Of a stretch of DNA of 64,000 bases, positions 50,230 through 59,450 are shown in pieces. The position numbers and the translations under genes were made by a program. Position 1 is the stretch's first letter; every line of letters starts with the position of its first letter. The notes below the pieces were generated by a model. The model saw only the letters and a list, made by a program, of their open reading frames with translations, was not told the DNA's origin and searched no databases. Source of the stretch: Roseovarius sp. MMSF_3350 (GTDB lineage Bacteria > Pseudomonadota > Alphaproteobacteria > Rhodobacterales > Rhodobacteraceae). The stretch covers positions 1 through 64,000 of the forward strand of contig NZ_JASHIZ010000004.1 of assembly GCF_030733425.1 (NCBI RefSeq). Direction: 5' to 3'.

Positions 50230-52647
50230 TTACCCTCGCATCCGGCTCATGTCGGGGTCAAACAAATGCTCGGTCAGCAGCTTTGCCGCGCACATCTCGC
50301 CCAGGATCTCGATCTCGGCTTGCAGCCCCGGCTTGGCATGTTGGGCGGGGATCAGCGCCAGCGCAATCGACTTCTCCGCATGGTGCGAATACCCGCCCGA
50401 GGTGCAGAACCCCTGTACCGAACCGTCGATCCAGACCGGCTCATAGCCGTTGACATCGGCATCGGTCGCATCCACCTCGAACGCCACCAGCGCCCGCTTC
50501 GCCCCTTCGGCCCGTTCCTTTTCGGCCGCCGCGCGCCCGATAAAATCGGCGTTTTTCCCGAAGCTGATGAAGCGATCCATGCCGGTTTCGCCCGGCGTGT
50601 AATCGGGCGAGAACTCCGAGAGCCAGGAGCCAAAGAACCGGTCCAGCCGCAGCGACATCATCGCCCGCATCCCGAAAGGTTTCAGGCCGAAATCCTTGCC
50701 CTGGCTCCACAATTCGTCCCACAGCGCCCGCTGGGCCATCGGATCGCAATAGATCTCGAAACCCAGATCGCCGGTATAGCTGACCCGCTGAACGAGGCAG
50801 TCGACCATGCCCACGGAAATTTGCCGCAGGTCCATGAACGCCATGTCCGAAATATCCGACCGCGTGCAGGCCGCCAGCAACTCGCGTGATTTCGGCCCCG
50901 CCAGTTGAAACCCGTTCAGCCGGTCCGAAATATTCTCGACCGTCACGCCGTCCGCCGCGTTCTGCTCGAACCAACGCATATGATAAGCCTGCGCGCCATA
51001 AGAGGCGGTCAGCTGGAACGCCTCGTCCGACAGGCAGGAGACGGTAAAATCGCCTATCAAGCGCGCGGCATGTGAAAGCATCGGCGTCAGGCTTATCCGC
51101 CCCGGTTTGGGGATGCGGCCCGCCATGATCCGGTCCAGCCAGTCACGCGCGGCGGGGCCGGTCACCAGGTACTTGCCGAAGTTGTGAACCTCATTGATTC
51201 CAACCCCTTGCCGGACGGTCTTCACCTCGCGCGCCGTGGCCTCCCACGCATTCGATCGCCGGAAGCTGGGCGTCTCGAACCGTGGCTCGTCGCCTGTCGC
51301 GAAATAGTTCACCACCTCCAGCCCGAACTGGTGCCCCCAGACCGCGCCCATACCGTCAAAGATGTCGTACATCGGCGTGGTGCGGAAGGGGCGCGCGGCG
51401 GGCAACTCCTCGTTCGGATAGCTGACGGAAAACCGTTTCTGATAGTTCTCGATCACCTTGGGCAGGGTGTAACCGGGCGTGATCCAGTCGCCGTAACGCG
51501 CCACGTCCATCGCGCTCACGTCCCGCTCGCATTCGCCCGTCGTCATCCACTGCGCCAGCATCAGGCCCACACCGCCGCCCTGGCTGAACCCGGCCATCAC
51601 CCCACAGGCCGACCAGTAGTTGCGCAGGCCCGGCACCGGGCCCACCAGCGGGTTGCCGTCGGGCGCAAAGGTGAACGGCCCGTGAATGACCGATTTCACC
51701 CCGGCACGTTCCAGAGCGGGAAAGCGTTTGTAAGCGAAATCAATGGATTGCGCGATCTTGTCAAAGTCGTCGGGCAACAACTCATGCCCGAATTCCCAAG
51801 GCGTGCCATCGACCGCCCAGGCCCGGCAGGGCTGTTCGTAGAACCCGATGCAGAGGCCACGCCCCTCCTGCCGCAGATAGCTTTCACCGGCCGGGTCCAT
51901 CACATGCGGATGCTCTCCGCCGGCGTCGATGATGGCGGCAATCTCCGGCACTTCCTCGGTCACGAGGTATTGGTGCTCCATCGGGTAGATCGGCACGTAA
52001 ACGCCCGCCATCGCGCCCACTTCCCGCGCCCAAAGGCCCGCCGCGTTGACCACATGCTCGGCCAAAATGGTGCCTTTCTCGGTCACCACCTCCCAGGTGC
52101 CATCCGGTTTCGGGTTCGTTTCCAGTACCTTGCAATGCGTCTCAATCGTGGCGCCGCCCATCCGCGCGGCCTTGGCATAGGCGTGGGTGGTGCCCGACGG
52201 GTCAAGGTGGCCGTCCAATGGGTCGTAAAGCGCCCCGATGATGCCCTCGGTGTTGGTGACGGGCGCGATCCTGCGCACCTCCTCGGGCCCCACGATTTCG
52301 GTCTCCAGCCCCATGTAACGATGCTTGGCCCGTTCAGCGAGCAGCATGTCGAACCGGTCCTTGTTGTCCGCGAGCGTCACGCCGCCCACGTGATGCAACC
52401 CGCAGGACATGCCGGTGATCTCTTCCAACTCCTTGTAAAGCTTGATCGTATAGCCCTGAAGTGCGGCCATGTTGGTGTCGCCGTTCAGAGTATGAAAGCC
52501 CCCCGCGGCGTGCCAGGTCGACCCCGAGGTCAGGTCCGACCGCTCGATCAGCATCACGTCCGACCAGCCCAGTTTCGTCAGGTGGTAAAGCACGCTGCAG
52601 CCGACAACGCCGCCGCCGATCACGGCCACTCGGGTGGTGGTTTTCAT
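50230..52647 (-). CDS. Dimethylglycine/sarcosine dehydrogenase-like FAD + folate-binding enzyme 1
   Basis: The 805-residue two-domain protein has an N-terminal FAD Rossmann motif (AVIGGGVVGCSVLYHLTKLG) and SGSTWHAAGG, where the family His often binds FAD covalently. A long DAO domain follows, with EHQYLVTEEVPE and WSACGVMAGFSQGGG. The C-terminal GcvT half follows with VSYTGDLGFEIYCDPM. It oxidises an N-methyl group and passes formaldehyde to tetrahydrofolate. ATG 52647 has AAGGA seven bases upstream. It is divergent from a paralogue across a 341-base region rich in TGTCG/CGACA repeats. Whether it prefers dimethylglycine or sarcosine is undecided. Confidence 0.87.
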   Translation of the reverse strand: MKTTTRVAVIGGGVVGCSVLYHLTKLGWSDVMLIERSDLTSGSTWHAAGGFHTLNGDTNMAALQGYTIKLYKELEEITGMSCGLHHVGGVTLADNKDRFDMLLAERAKHRYMGLETEIVGPEEVRRIAPVTNTEGIIGALYDPLDGHLDPSGTTHAYAKAARMGGATIETHCKVLETNPKPDGTWEVVTEKGTILAEHVVNAAGLWAREVGAMAGVYVPIYPMEHQYLVTEEVPEIAAIIDAGGEHPHVMDPAGESYLRQEGRGLCIGFYEQPCRAWAVDGTPWEFGHELLPDDFDKIAQSIDFAYKRFPALERAGVKSVIHGPFTFAPDGNPLVGPVPGLRNYWSACGVMAGFSQGGGVGLMLAQWMTTGECERDVSAMDVARYGDWITPGYTLPKVIENYQKRFSVSYPNEELPAARPFRTTPMYDIFDGMGAVWGHQFGLEVVNYFATGDEPRFETPSFRRSNAWEATAREVKTVRQGVGINEVHNFGKYLVTGPAARDWLDRIMAGRIPKPGRISLTPMLSHAARLIGDFTVSCLSDEAFQLTASYGAQAYHMRWFEQNAADGVTVENISDRLNGFQLAGPKSRELLAACTRSDISDMAFMDLRQISVGMVDCLVQRVSYTGDLGFEIYCDPMAQRALWDELWSQGKDFGLKPFGMRAMMSLRLDRFFGSWLSEFSPDYTPGETGMDRFISFGKNADFIGRAAAEKERAEGAKRALVAFEVDATDADVNGYEPVWIDGSVQGFCTSGGYSHHAEKSIALALIPAQHAKPGLQAEIEILGEMCAAKLLTEHLFDPDMSRMRG

Positions 52648-52696
52648 GGGGTATTCCTTGCTCCTGGTGTTAGCTACAGACTGTCTGGTTGCCGAG

Positions 52697-52729
52697 GGAC
52701 AGCATGTCCGTTTGCGACAGGATGTGTCG
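52697..52729. promoter_or_regulatory. Two dyads: GGACA-N3-TGTCC and CGACA-N5-TGTCG
   Basis: The first dyad is 52697-52709, the second 52715-52729. They lie 50-82 bases upstream of the leftward gene start. The half-site matches the pair near the rightward gene, so one regulator may control both. Confidence 0.5.
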
Positions 52730-52874
52730 TAAAGTGTTGCAACTACGGATCGAAGGGAAACCGAGCGGACCAGACGCGCACGCGCCGTGCCGTCGCATTT
52801 TGCCGGCTCGCCCTCAGCCAATCACGCGGCCTCCGGCTGTGACAACCACCCCCCTGACGCAAACCGAAACCCCC

Positions 52875-52931
52875 TGTCGGAAACGACATGACAAAATGCT
52901 TCCGCACGACCGATGATGTCGGGAACCGACA
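52875..52931. promoter_or_regulatory. Two dyads: TGTCG-GAAA-CGACA and TGTCGG-GAA-CCGACA
   Basis: The sites are 52875-52888 and 52917-52931, both with GAA at the centre. The second has perfect six-base arms. They lie 58-114 bases before the rightward ATG. The near identity of the two suggests real binding sites. Confidence 0.55.
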
Positions 52932-52988
52932 AACGCGGGCCGCCCCGGTGGGGCAGTGTGCCGCCAAACAGTCAGATAGGAAGACGAG

Positions 52989-55421
52989 ATGAAGACTCAT
53001 GCACAGGCCGTTGTCATCGGGGGTGGCGTCATCGGATGCTCGGTCCTCTATCACCTGACCAAGCTGGGCTGGACAGACGTGGTGCTGCTGGAGCGCGACG
53101 AACTGACCTCCGGCTCGACCTGGCACGCGGCGGCCAACATCCACGGCCTGCACGACAGCGCCAATATCAGCCGCCTGCAACACTACACGATGAACCTCTA
53201 CAACAGCCTGGAAGAGGAAACCGGCCAAAGCTGTGGCGTCTTCCAGCCCGGCTCGCTCTACCTCGCGCAGACGGAAAATCGCGAGCATCAGCTGAAGCTT
53301 CAGGCCGCCAAGGCCGAACTCTACGGGATGAACTTCTTCGAGATCACCCGCGAAGAGGCCGAGGAAAAGCACCCGCTGGTCAATTTCGACGGCATCCGCT
53401 GCATCATGTGGGAACCCGATGGCGGCAACGTGGACCCCTCGGGCGTGACCAACGCCTATGCCGTGGGCGCCCGCCAGCGCGGCGCGGAGATTCACCGCTT
53501 CACGCCGGTCACGGCCACCACGCAGAAACCCGACGGAACCTGGATCGTCGAGACGCCCAAGGGCAATATCGAAACCGAATGGGTCATCAACTGCGCCGGT
53601 CTCTGGGGCCGCGAAGTGGCGAAAATGGCGGGCATCGAGGTGCCGCTGCAGCCCACCGAGCACCAGTATTTCGTGACGGAAACCATCGCAGAGATCGACG
53701 GCATGGACCGCCGCCTGCCGTCCGTCGCCGACCGCGACGGCGAATACTACCTGCGGCAAGAGGGCAAGGGCCTTCTCATCGGCGCCTACGAGCGCGACAT
53801 GCGTTTCTGGGCCGAGGATGGCACGCCGCTCGACTTCGCCCATGACCTTTTCCCCGACGACCTCGAGCGCATCATGGAAAACGTGATGCGCGCGATGGAC
53901 CGTGTGCCGGTCGCCGCCGAGGCCGGGATCAAGCGGGTCATCAACGGCCCGATGATCTGGTCGCCCGACAGTAACGTGATCCTCGGCCCGGTGCCGGAGC
54001 TCAAGAATTACTTCATGGTCGGCGGCATCATCCCCGGCTTTTCGCAGTCGGCGGGCATGGGCCTGATGGTCAGCCAGTGGATCGTCGAAGGCGAGATGAA
54101 ATACGACATGTTCGCCTGGGACGTCGCGCGCTTCGGCCTCTGGGCCAACGACCGCAAATTCGTCAAGGCGAAGGTCGAGGATGTCTATGCCCACCGCTTC
54201 GCCATCCATTACCCCAACGAGGAACGCGCGGCGGGCCGGCCCCTGCGCACGCGCCCCGTCTACCAGATGCAGAAAGAGATGGGCGCGGTCTTCGGCCTGA
54301 ACTACGGTTGGGAACACCCGCAATGGTTCGCGGACGCGCCCGGCACCAAGGACACCAACGGGTTCATCCGCCAGAACTGGTGGGCGCCGGTGGGCGAGGA
54401 ATGCAAGATGCTGCGCGACCGCGCCGGCATCATCGATATCTCGAACTTCGCCAAATACCACGTGAAAGGGCCGGGGGCAGAGGACTGGCTGAACGCCGTC
54501 TTCGCCAACCGGATGCCCAAATCCGTGGGCCGGTCCTGCCTCACGCCGCTCATCGGCGTGCGCGGCGGCATCGCGGGGGACGCGACCGTGACGCGCGTGG
54601 CCGAAGACGAGTTCTGGGTCGTCTCCTCGGGCATGGCCGAACGCTATCACAAGCGGTTCTTCGACATGGTCCCACTGCCCGACGGCACCACTTTCGAGAC
54701 GAAAACCGAGGCCATGTGCGGCTTCAACGTCGCCGGCCCGAAATCGCGCGAGATGCTGCAGCGCCTGACCAACGAAAGCCTCGCCACCGAGGATTTCCCC
54801 TTCATGCGCTCCAAGATGATCGACATCGCGGGCGTCCGTTGCCTCGCCCTCAGGGTCAGCTTCACCGGCGACCTGGGCTGGGAACTGCACTGCAAGACCG
54901 AGGACCAGGAAAAGCTCTACAAGGCCCTGCTGGAGGCCGGCAAGGAGTTCGAAGCCGGTCCCGTGGGCGCGCGCGCGCTCATGTCCATGCGGGTCGAAAA
55001 GGGCTACGGCTCCTGGAGCCGCGAATACTCGCCCGAGTATTTCCCGCACGAGGTCGGCTTTGCACCGCTCTGCAAGATGGACAAGGAGTTCCTCAACAAG
55101 GCGGCGGCGGAAAAGGCCATGGCCGAGCCCACGCGCGAGGAACTGGTGCTGATCCACATCGACGAAGAGGACACCCATGCCTCCAACGCCGATGCCACGG
55201 GCGGCGAGCCCATTCGCGACGCGAACGGCACCCCGGTGGGCCGCGTCACCTCGGGCACCTATGGCTATACCGTCGGCATGAGTCTCGCGCTCGGTTACGT
55301 GAAATCCGGCACCGTCAAGCCCGGCGACGATGTGCAGGTCATGGTGCTGGGCCGCCCGCACAAGGCCCGCATCCTGCACGAGCCGCCGTTCGATCCCAAG
55401 GGCGAAAAGCTGCGCGCCTGA
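52989..55421 (+). CDS. Dimethylglycine/sarcosine dehydrogenase-like FAD + folate-binding enzyme 2
   Basis: The 810-residue protein is a paralogue of the divergent neighbour and closely resembles mammalian dimethylglycine dehydrogenase in order of motifs. These include VVIGGGVIGCSVLYHLTKLG, TSGSTWHAAANIHGL, GVFQPGSLYLA, VINCAGLWGREVAKMAG, EHQYFVTETIAEI, VINGPMIWSPD and VSFTGDLGWELHC. The N-terminal half is the FAD oxidase, the C-terminal half the tetrahydrofolate-binding GcvT domain. Its second membership in a betaine breakdown set (with the methyltransferase at 55.7 kb) suggests one paralogue handles dimethylglycine and the other sarcosine. ATG 52989 follows TAGGAAGACGAG. Confidence 0.88.
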   Translation: MKTHAQAVVIGGGVIGCSVLYHLTKLGWTDVVLLERDELTSGSTWHAAANIHGLHDSANISRLQHYTMNLYNSLEEETGQSCGVFQPGSLYLAQTENREHQLKLQAAKAELYGMNFFEITREEAEEKHPLVNFDGIRCIMWEPDGGNVDPSGVTNAYAVGARQRGAEIHRFTPVTATTQKPDGTWIVETPKGNIETEWVINCAGLWGREVAKMAGIEVPLQPTEHQYFVTETIAEIDGMDRRLPSVADRDGEYYLRQEGKGLLIGAYERDMRFWAEDGTPLDFAHDLFPDDLERIMENVMRAMDRVPVAAEAGIKRVINGPMIWSPDSNVILGPVPELKNYFMVGGIIPGFSQSAGMGLMVSQWIVEGEMKYDMFAWDVARFGLWANDRKFVKAKVEDVYAHRFAIHYPNEERAAGRPLRTRPVYQMQKEMGAVFGLNYGWEHPQWFADAPGTKDTNGFIRQNWWAPVGEECKMLRDRAGIIDISNFAKYHVKGPGAEDWLNAVFANRMPKSVGRSCLTPLIGVRGGIAGDATVTRVAEDEFWVVSSGMAERYHKRFFDMVPLPDGTTFETKTEAMCGFNVAGPKSREMLQRLTNESLATEDFPFMRSKMIDIAGVRCLALRVSFTGDLGWELHCKTEDQEKLYKALLEAGKEFEAGPVGARALMSMRVEKGYGSWSREYSPEYFPHEVGFAPLCKMDKEFLNKAAAEKAMAEPTREELVLIHIDEEDTHASNADATGGEPIRDANGTPVGRVTSGTYGYTVGMSLALGYVKSGTVKPGDDVQVMVLGRPHKARILHEPPFDPKGEKLRA

Positions 55422-55742
55422 GGCAAGCCTTGCCTGCCCGCGCGCAGACAGGGCAACCCTGACTGTGCCAATGCCGGTCCTTCGACTGTCCCGAACGGCG
55501 AAAGATCGGCGAGAGTCGGTTCTTCATGCCCCGGTGTGGCGCAGGCACAGACCGGTACGGCATCGGGTTTCTCACCTATAGCAGCTGACCACCGCTGTCG
55601 GGTCGTCTTCCGGGCCGCCATCCTTGCGGAATTCTATCGCGCGGCCCGAAAGGCAACAGCGAACCCGGCGGGCCGGGGGGCGTGGGTTTTCACCCACCCT
55701 ACGCCCGGAATGGTCCGCTCCGGCCCGAAGAGACGGTGCCGC
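55422..55742. other. Intergenic region between convergent genes, with an interspersed repeat
   Basis: 321 bases. A compact palindrome AGGCAAGCCTTGCCT covers the stop codon end (55421-55435). The repeat copy at 55681-55703 lies near the right end. No gene is seen. Confidence 0.5.
55681..55703 (-). repeat. Interspersed GGTGGGTTTTCACCC-type repeat, short copy
   Basis: The 23 bases (CGTGGGTTTTCACCCACC then CTACG) match, in reverse orientation, the first 23 bases of the element at 57166-57211 with two differences. The two copies bracket the betaine-homocysteine methyltransferase-like gene. Confidence 0.6.
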
Positions 55743-56765
55743 TTACCCGCGCCGCCGCCGGTTGCGCCGCGCCGGGCGTGGCGTGTCGTCGTCATCGTCC
55801 TCGGTACCGTCCACCGCCGACGAAAACGCACCCAGCGCCTCGGTGATCTGCTCCAGCGTCGGGCGCTCGCCGCGCGGCCGGGTCTCCAACGCCTCGCGCA
55901 TCTTCGACAGGTGCTCGGGCATCGTGCCACAGCAACCGCCGATGATCGTCGCGCCCGCATCGCGGGCCAGCACGGCGTAATCCGCCATCAGGTCGGGCGT
56001 GCCATCGTAATGGATATGCCCGTCCACGTATTTCGGGATGCCGGCATTGCCCTTGGCCACGATCGGGCGCTCGGTGCCCTGCGCCACGAAGCCCAGCACC
56101 GTGCGCATCAGGTCCGACGCGCCGACGCCGCAATTGGCGCCAAAAGCCAGCGGCTTGTGATCCAGTTTTTCCACCATCACCGCCATGTCGGCCGAGGTCA
56201 GGCCCATCATCGTGCGCCCGGCCGTGTCGAAACTCATCGTGCCGCACCACGGCATCTCGGCCAGCTTGAACGCTTCCGCCGCGGCCTTGTATTCCTCGGG
56301 GGCGCTGATCGTTTCCAGCCACAGAACGTCGGCGCCGCCTTCCTTCAGTCCTTCGGCCTGTTCGTGAAAAATCTCGACCGCCAGTTCGTGGGTCAGGCTG
56401 CCCATCGGCGCCATGATCTCGCCGGTGGGGCCGACGGACCCGGCCACAACCACGGGGCGGTCGCGACGGTCGGCCACCTCGCGCCCGATCTCCGCCGAGA
56501 CGCGGCTCAACTCGCGCGCCCGCTTCTGCGCGCCGTGCAGCTTCAGTCGCGAGGCGTTGCCGCCAAAGGAATTGGTCAGGAACAGGTCGCTGCCCGCATC
56601 GACGGCCATGGCGTAAAGCTTTTCGATCCGGTCGGGATGCTCCACGTTCCACATCTCGGGCGCGTCACCGGAGCTCAGACCCATGTTGAAAAGATTGGTG
56701 CCGGTGGCCCCATCCGCGAGGATCCAGTCCCGCTCGGCCATCATCTTGCTCAGTGCGTTGGTCAT
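55743..56765 (-). CDS. Betaine-homocysteine / homocysteine S-methyltransferase family protein
   Basis: The 340-residue protein has the Hcy-methyltransferase barrel: WILADGATGTNLFNMG (residues 13-28), FLTNSFGGNASRLKLHG, VAGSVGPTGEIM and NCGVGASDLM. The zinc-binding cysteines are in NCGVG and GGCCGTMPEHL. The reaction moves a methyl group from glycine betaine (or S-methylmethionine) to homocysteine, giving methionine and dimethylglycine. The latter is the substrate of the neighbouring DMGDH-like enzymes. ATG 56765 follows GAGGG by six bases. The C-terminus is a low-complexity tail (DDDDDTPRPARRNRRRRG), unusual for the family. Confidence 0.85.
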   Translation of the reverse strand: MTNALSKMMAERDWILADGATGTNLFNMGLSSGDAPEMWNVEHPDRIEKLYAMAVDAGSDLFLTNSFGGNASRLKLHGAQKRARELSRVSAEIGREVADRRDRPVVVAGSVGPTGEIMAPMGSLTHELAVEIFHEQAEGLKEGGADVLWLETISAPEEYKAAAEAFKLAEMPWCGTMSFDTAGRTMMGLTSADMAVMVEKLDHKPLAFGANCGVGASDLMRTVLGFVAQGTERPIVAKGNAGIPKYVDGHIHYDGTPDLMADYAVLARDAGATIIGGCCGTMPEHLSKMREALETRPRGERPTLEQITEALGAFSSAVDGTEDDDDDTPRPARRNRRRRG

Positions 56766-57088
56766 GCGCTGCCCTCTGTCCAATATCGGCAGGCAATCTC
56801 ATACATTCCGTGCGCGCGCAAATCCAAAATACGCGTCTTCTTCCTGAACCACGATCCCGTCCGCCGCCAGCGTCCCGCGCGCGTCTCGTTCATGCGTCTC
56901 CATACCATGCGCGCGACCATGCGCGCGGCAGGCGGGCGAATGACCAGCCACAGGTCCGGCAGGCCCAGGCACAGCCCGAAACGGCTCCGGACCAGCGCCA
57001 GGCGCGGCACCGGCAGGGCGGCAATTTTGCTCTTAAACTGTCTTGCCGAACGATGAACACCACCTGGTGGCTCAGCGAACCGCCCCAA
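56762..57088 (-). CDS. Possible small basic protein coupled to the methyltransferase gene
   Basis: A frame of up to 108 codons ends with a stop overlapping the methyltransferase start (ATGA), as in translational coupling. The product is strongly basic with a hydrophobic segment (LCLGLPDLWLVIRPP). I do not recognise it. The start is uncertain: TTG 57088 or later in-frame starts. Codon bias is moderately gene-like. Confidence 0.35.
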   Translation of the reverse strand: MGRFAEPPGGVHRSARQFKSKIAALPVPRLALVRSRFGLCLGLPDLWLVIRPPAARMVARMVWRRMNETRAGRWRRTGSWFRKKTRILDLRAHGMYEIACRYWTEGSA

Positions 57089-57165
57089 GCTTAAAGACCT
57101 GGCGTTACCAGCAGCTTAACAGATCAAATTAAGGGAAGTTAATCGCGACCTGGTCGCCCTTGCCG

Positions 57166-57211
57166 CGTAGGGCGGGTGAAAACCCACCTTTGGTGGGTGA
57201 GAACCCACGCG
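57166..57211 (+). repeat. Interspersed palindromic repeat, long copy
   Basis: CGTAGGGCGGGTGAAAACCC leads into ACC TTT GGT GGG, which folds back on itself, and the element closes with GAGAACCCACG. It lies between the small basic frame and the ATPase inhibitor gene. It shares its first 23 bases with the copy at 55681-55703. REP-like elements of this type are scattered in Rhodobacterales genomes, as I recall. Confidence 0.6.
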
Positions 57212-57214
57212 CTC

Positions 57215-57529
57215 TCAACTTTCCTTCATCAACTGCTCCTGCGCCACGCGCAGAAGTTCGTCCATCTTGGAGCGGATCGTGTCGGCATCGGCCATGTCGC
57301 CCAGATCACCCGCGACCTTGCGCACCACGTCCTCGTGACCCGCTTCCTCGAAATCCGACAGCACGACCTCTTTCGCATAGGCATCGGCATCCGCCCCGGT
57401 CTTGCCCAGGATTTCCGCCGCCCACAGGCCCAACAGCTTGTTGCGCCGCGCCTCGGCCTTGAATTTCATTTCCTCGTCGTGGGCATACTTGTTTTCAAAG
57501 GCGTTTTCACGATCGTCGAAGGTGCTCAT
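57215..57529 (-). CDS. DUF1476 protein, F1F0-ATPase inhibitor zeta subunit
   Basis: The 104-residue protein begins MSTFDDRENAFENKYAHDEE and is entirely helical and charged, the length and N-terminus of the alphaproteobacterial zeta subunit that blocks rotation of F1-ATPase in reverse. ATG 57529 follows GGGGAGAGCCTG. It is divergent from purC, an arrangement common in the order. Confidence 0.9.
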   Translation of the reverse strand: MSTFDDRENAFENKYAHDEEMKFKAEARRNKLLGLWAAEILGKTGADADAYAKEVVLSDFEEAGHEDVVRKVAGDLGDMADADTIRSKMDELLRVAQEQLMKES

Positions 57530-57688
57530 CAGGCTCTCCCCGGGCAGGTATTTCGGTCGCCCCAGATATGGCCGCAAGCCCGCGCGGACGCAAGAGCCTA
57601 AGGGCTTCTTGCCCCATTTCGCCGCATGCACTATGAGAACGCCAGATGCCGCGAGTCCCTCAACGCGGCCCCATATGAAAGAGAGCCC

Positions 57689-58450
57689 ATGGCGCGGCGC
57701 AAGAAAATCTACGAAGGCAAGGCGAAGACCCTGTTCGAAGGCCCCGAACCGGGCACCATCGTGCAGTATTTCAAGGACGACGCCACCGCCTTCAACGCGG
57801 AAAAACGCGATGTGATCGAAGGCAAGGGCGTGCTCAACAACATGCTCTCGGAATACTTCATGACCGGCCTGACCAATGTCGGCATTCCCAACCACTTCCT
57901 CAAGCGGATCAACATGCGCGAACAGCTTGTGCGCGCCTGCGAGATCATCCCGCTCGAGGTGATCGTGCGCAACTATGCCGCCGGCTCGATGGCCAAGCGG
58001 CTGGGCATGGACGAGGGCACGCAGCTGCCCCGTCCGATCGTGGAATACTGCCTGAAGGACGACGCGCTCGGCGACCCGCTGGTTACCGAGGAACATATCG
58101 CCGCCTTCGGCTGGGCCACCCAGCAGGACATGGACGATATCCTGTCGCTCGCCCTGCGCGTGAACGACTTCCTCGCCGGTGTCATGTACGGCGTCGGCAT
58201 CAAGCTGGTGGATTTCAAGATCGAGATCGGCCGCGTCTATGACGGCGATTTCATGCGCCTGATCGTGGCCGACGAGATCTCGCCCGACAGCTGCCGGCTG
58301 TGGGATATCGAGACCGGCCAGAAGCTCGACAAGGATGTGTTCCGCCGCGATCTGGGCAGCCTGACGGATGCCTATACCGAGGTGGCCAAGCGCCTGGGCG
58401 TCATGCCCAAGACCAACCCGCCCGTGACCAAACCGACTCTGATCAACTAG
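57689..58450 (+). CDS. purC: Phosphoribosylaminoimidazole-succinocarboxamide synthase
   Basis: The 253-residue protein has the SAICAR synthetase core: [14 protein letters not shown] with the ATP loop near residues 5-18, [52 protein letters not shown] and [13 protein letters not shown]. It joins CAIR and aspartate in purine synthesis. ATG 57689 is placed by AAAGAGAGCCC and family length. purS and purQ follow on the same strand. Confidence 0.97.
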   Translation: MARRKKIYEGKAKTLFEGPEPGTIVQYFKDDATAFNAEKRDVIEGKGVLNNMLSEYFMTGLTNVGIPNHFLKRINMREQLVRACEIIPLEVIVRNYAAGSMAKRLGMDEGTQLPRPIVEYCLKDDALGDPLVTEEHIAAFGWATQQDMDDILSLALRVNDFLAGVMYGVGIKLVDFKIEIGRVYDGDFMRLIVADEISPDSCRLWDIETGQKLDKDVFRRDLGSLTDAYTEVAKRLGVMPKTNPPVTKPTLIN

Positions 58451-58463
58451 GGGAATCGACCAC

Positions 58464-58703
58464 ATGAAAGCCCGCGTACACGTCATGCTGAAAAACGGGG
58501 TGCTGGACCCGCAGGGCGAGGCCGTGCGCCATGCGCTCGGGTCGCTGGGCTTCGACGGGGTCGAGGGCGTGCGCCAGGGCAAGATCATCGAACTGGACCT
58601 GACCGAGACCGATCCGGGCAAGGCCAAGGAAACGGTCACGGCCATGTGCGAAAAGCTGCTGGCGAACACGGTCATCGAATCCTATTCGGTGGAGATCGCC
58701 TGA
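58464..58703 (+). CDS. purS: Phosphoribosylformylglycinamidine synthase subunit PurS
   Basis: This 79-residue subunit shows [26 protein letters not shown] and [13 protein letters not shown], the complete PurS pattern. It bridges PurQ and PurL in the three-part FGAM synthase. Its stop overlaps the purQ start (TGATG). purL is not in the window. Confidence 0.96.
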   Translation: MKARVHVMLKNGVLDPQGEAVRHALGSLGFDGVEGVRQGKIIELDLTETDPGKAKETVTAMCEKLLANTVIESYSVEIA

Positions 58704-59371
58704 TGCACGCCGCCGTCATCGTCTTTCCCGGCTCCAACTGCGACCGTGACATGAAGGTCGCGTTCGAGAACGCGGGCGCACGCGTCTCGATGGTCTGGCA
58801 CAAGGACACCGAGATGCCCGCAGGGGTCGACGTGATCGGCGTGCCGGGCGGTTTTTCCTTTGGCGACTACCTGCGCTGCGGCGCAATTGCGGCAAACTCG
58901 CCCATTTGCCAGTCGGTCAAGGCTCATGCCGACAAGGGCGGCTATGTGCTCGGCATCTGCAACGGTTTCCAGGTGCTGACGGAAACCGGCCTGCTGCCGG
59001 GGGTTCTGCTGCGCAACTCGGGCCTGAAGTATGTCTGCAAAGCCCTTGATCTGAAAGTGGAAACCTCGAATTCCGCTTACACCTCGGGCTATAACGCGGG
59101 CACCACGATCACCATCCCGATCGCGCATCACGACGGCAATTACTACGCTGATGACGATACGCTCGCGCGGCTCAACGACGAGGACCGTGTCGCCTTCCGC
59201 TACGTCGAAAACCCCAACGGCTCGCAGCAGGACATCGCCGGCATCCTGTCGGACAACCGCCGCGTGCTGGGCATGATGCCCCACCCCGAGCGCATGGCCG
59301 AGGAAATCCACGGCAACACCGAGGGCGCGACACTCTTTTCCAGCCTCGTCGGCAGCCTGGAGAACGCCTGA
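58703..59371 (+). CDS. purQ: Phosphoribosylformylglycinamidine synthase subunit PurQ (glutaminase)
   Basis: The 222-residue class I glutamine amidotransferase has the oxyanion and nucleophile segment [21 protein letters not shown] (Cys in GICNG). The [16 protein letters not shown] motif precedes it, and the His-Glu pair is in [11 protein letters not shown]. It supplies ammonia for FGAM synthesis. ATG 58703 overlaps the purS stop. Confidence 0.96.
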   Translation: MHAAVIVFPGSNCDRDMKVAFENAGARVSMVWHKDTEMPAGVDVIGVPGGFSFGDYLRCGAIAANSPICQSVKAHADKGGYVLGICNGFQVLTETGLLPGVLLRNSGLKYVCKALDLKVETSNSAYTSGYNAGTTITIPIAHHDGNYYADDDTLARLNDEDRVAFRYVENPNGSQQDIAGILSDNRRVLGMMPHPERMAEEIHGNTEGATLFSSLVGSLENA

Positions 59372-59379
59372 TCCCGTGT

Positions 59380-59399
59380 CCCGGCGGCAACCCGCCGGG
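59380..59399 (+). terminator. GC-rich hairpin after purQ
   Basis: CCCGGCGG-CAAC-CCGCCGGG gives eight base pairs nine bases after the purQ stop. No T-run follows, so termination is uncertain. Confidence 0.4.
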
Positions 59400-59450
59400 C
59401 GCGCCGTGGACCACTCTTGTTCCGCCCCCGGCGACGGCGTAATCTGAAGC

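Larger units (their letters stand above)
52648..52988. other. Divergent promoter region of the two DMGDH-like genes
   Basis: 341 bases with no gene. It contains four dyad sites built from the same half-site TGTCG/CGACA, two near each gene (52697-52729 and 52875-52931). Confidence 0.65.

Noticed and set aside
52743..55379. An 878-codon open frame on the minus strand
   Set aside because: Antisense shadow of the DMGDH-like gene 2, rich in His, Arg, Asp and Gly with no family resemblance. The + strand protein matches DMGDH over its full length.
55536..57056. A 506-codon open frame on the plus strand
   Set aside because: Antisense to the homocysteine methyltransferase-like gene and to intergenic DNA; composition is typical of a GC-rich shadow.
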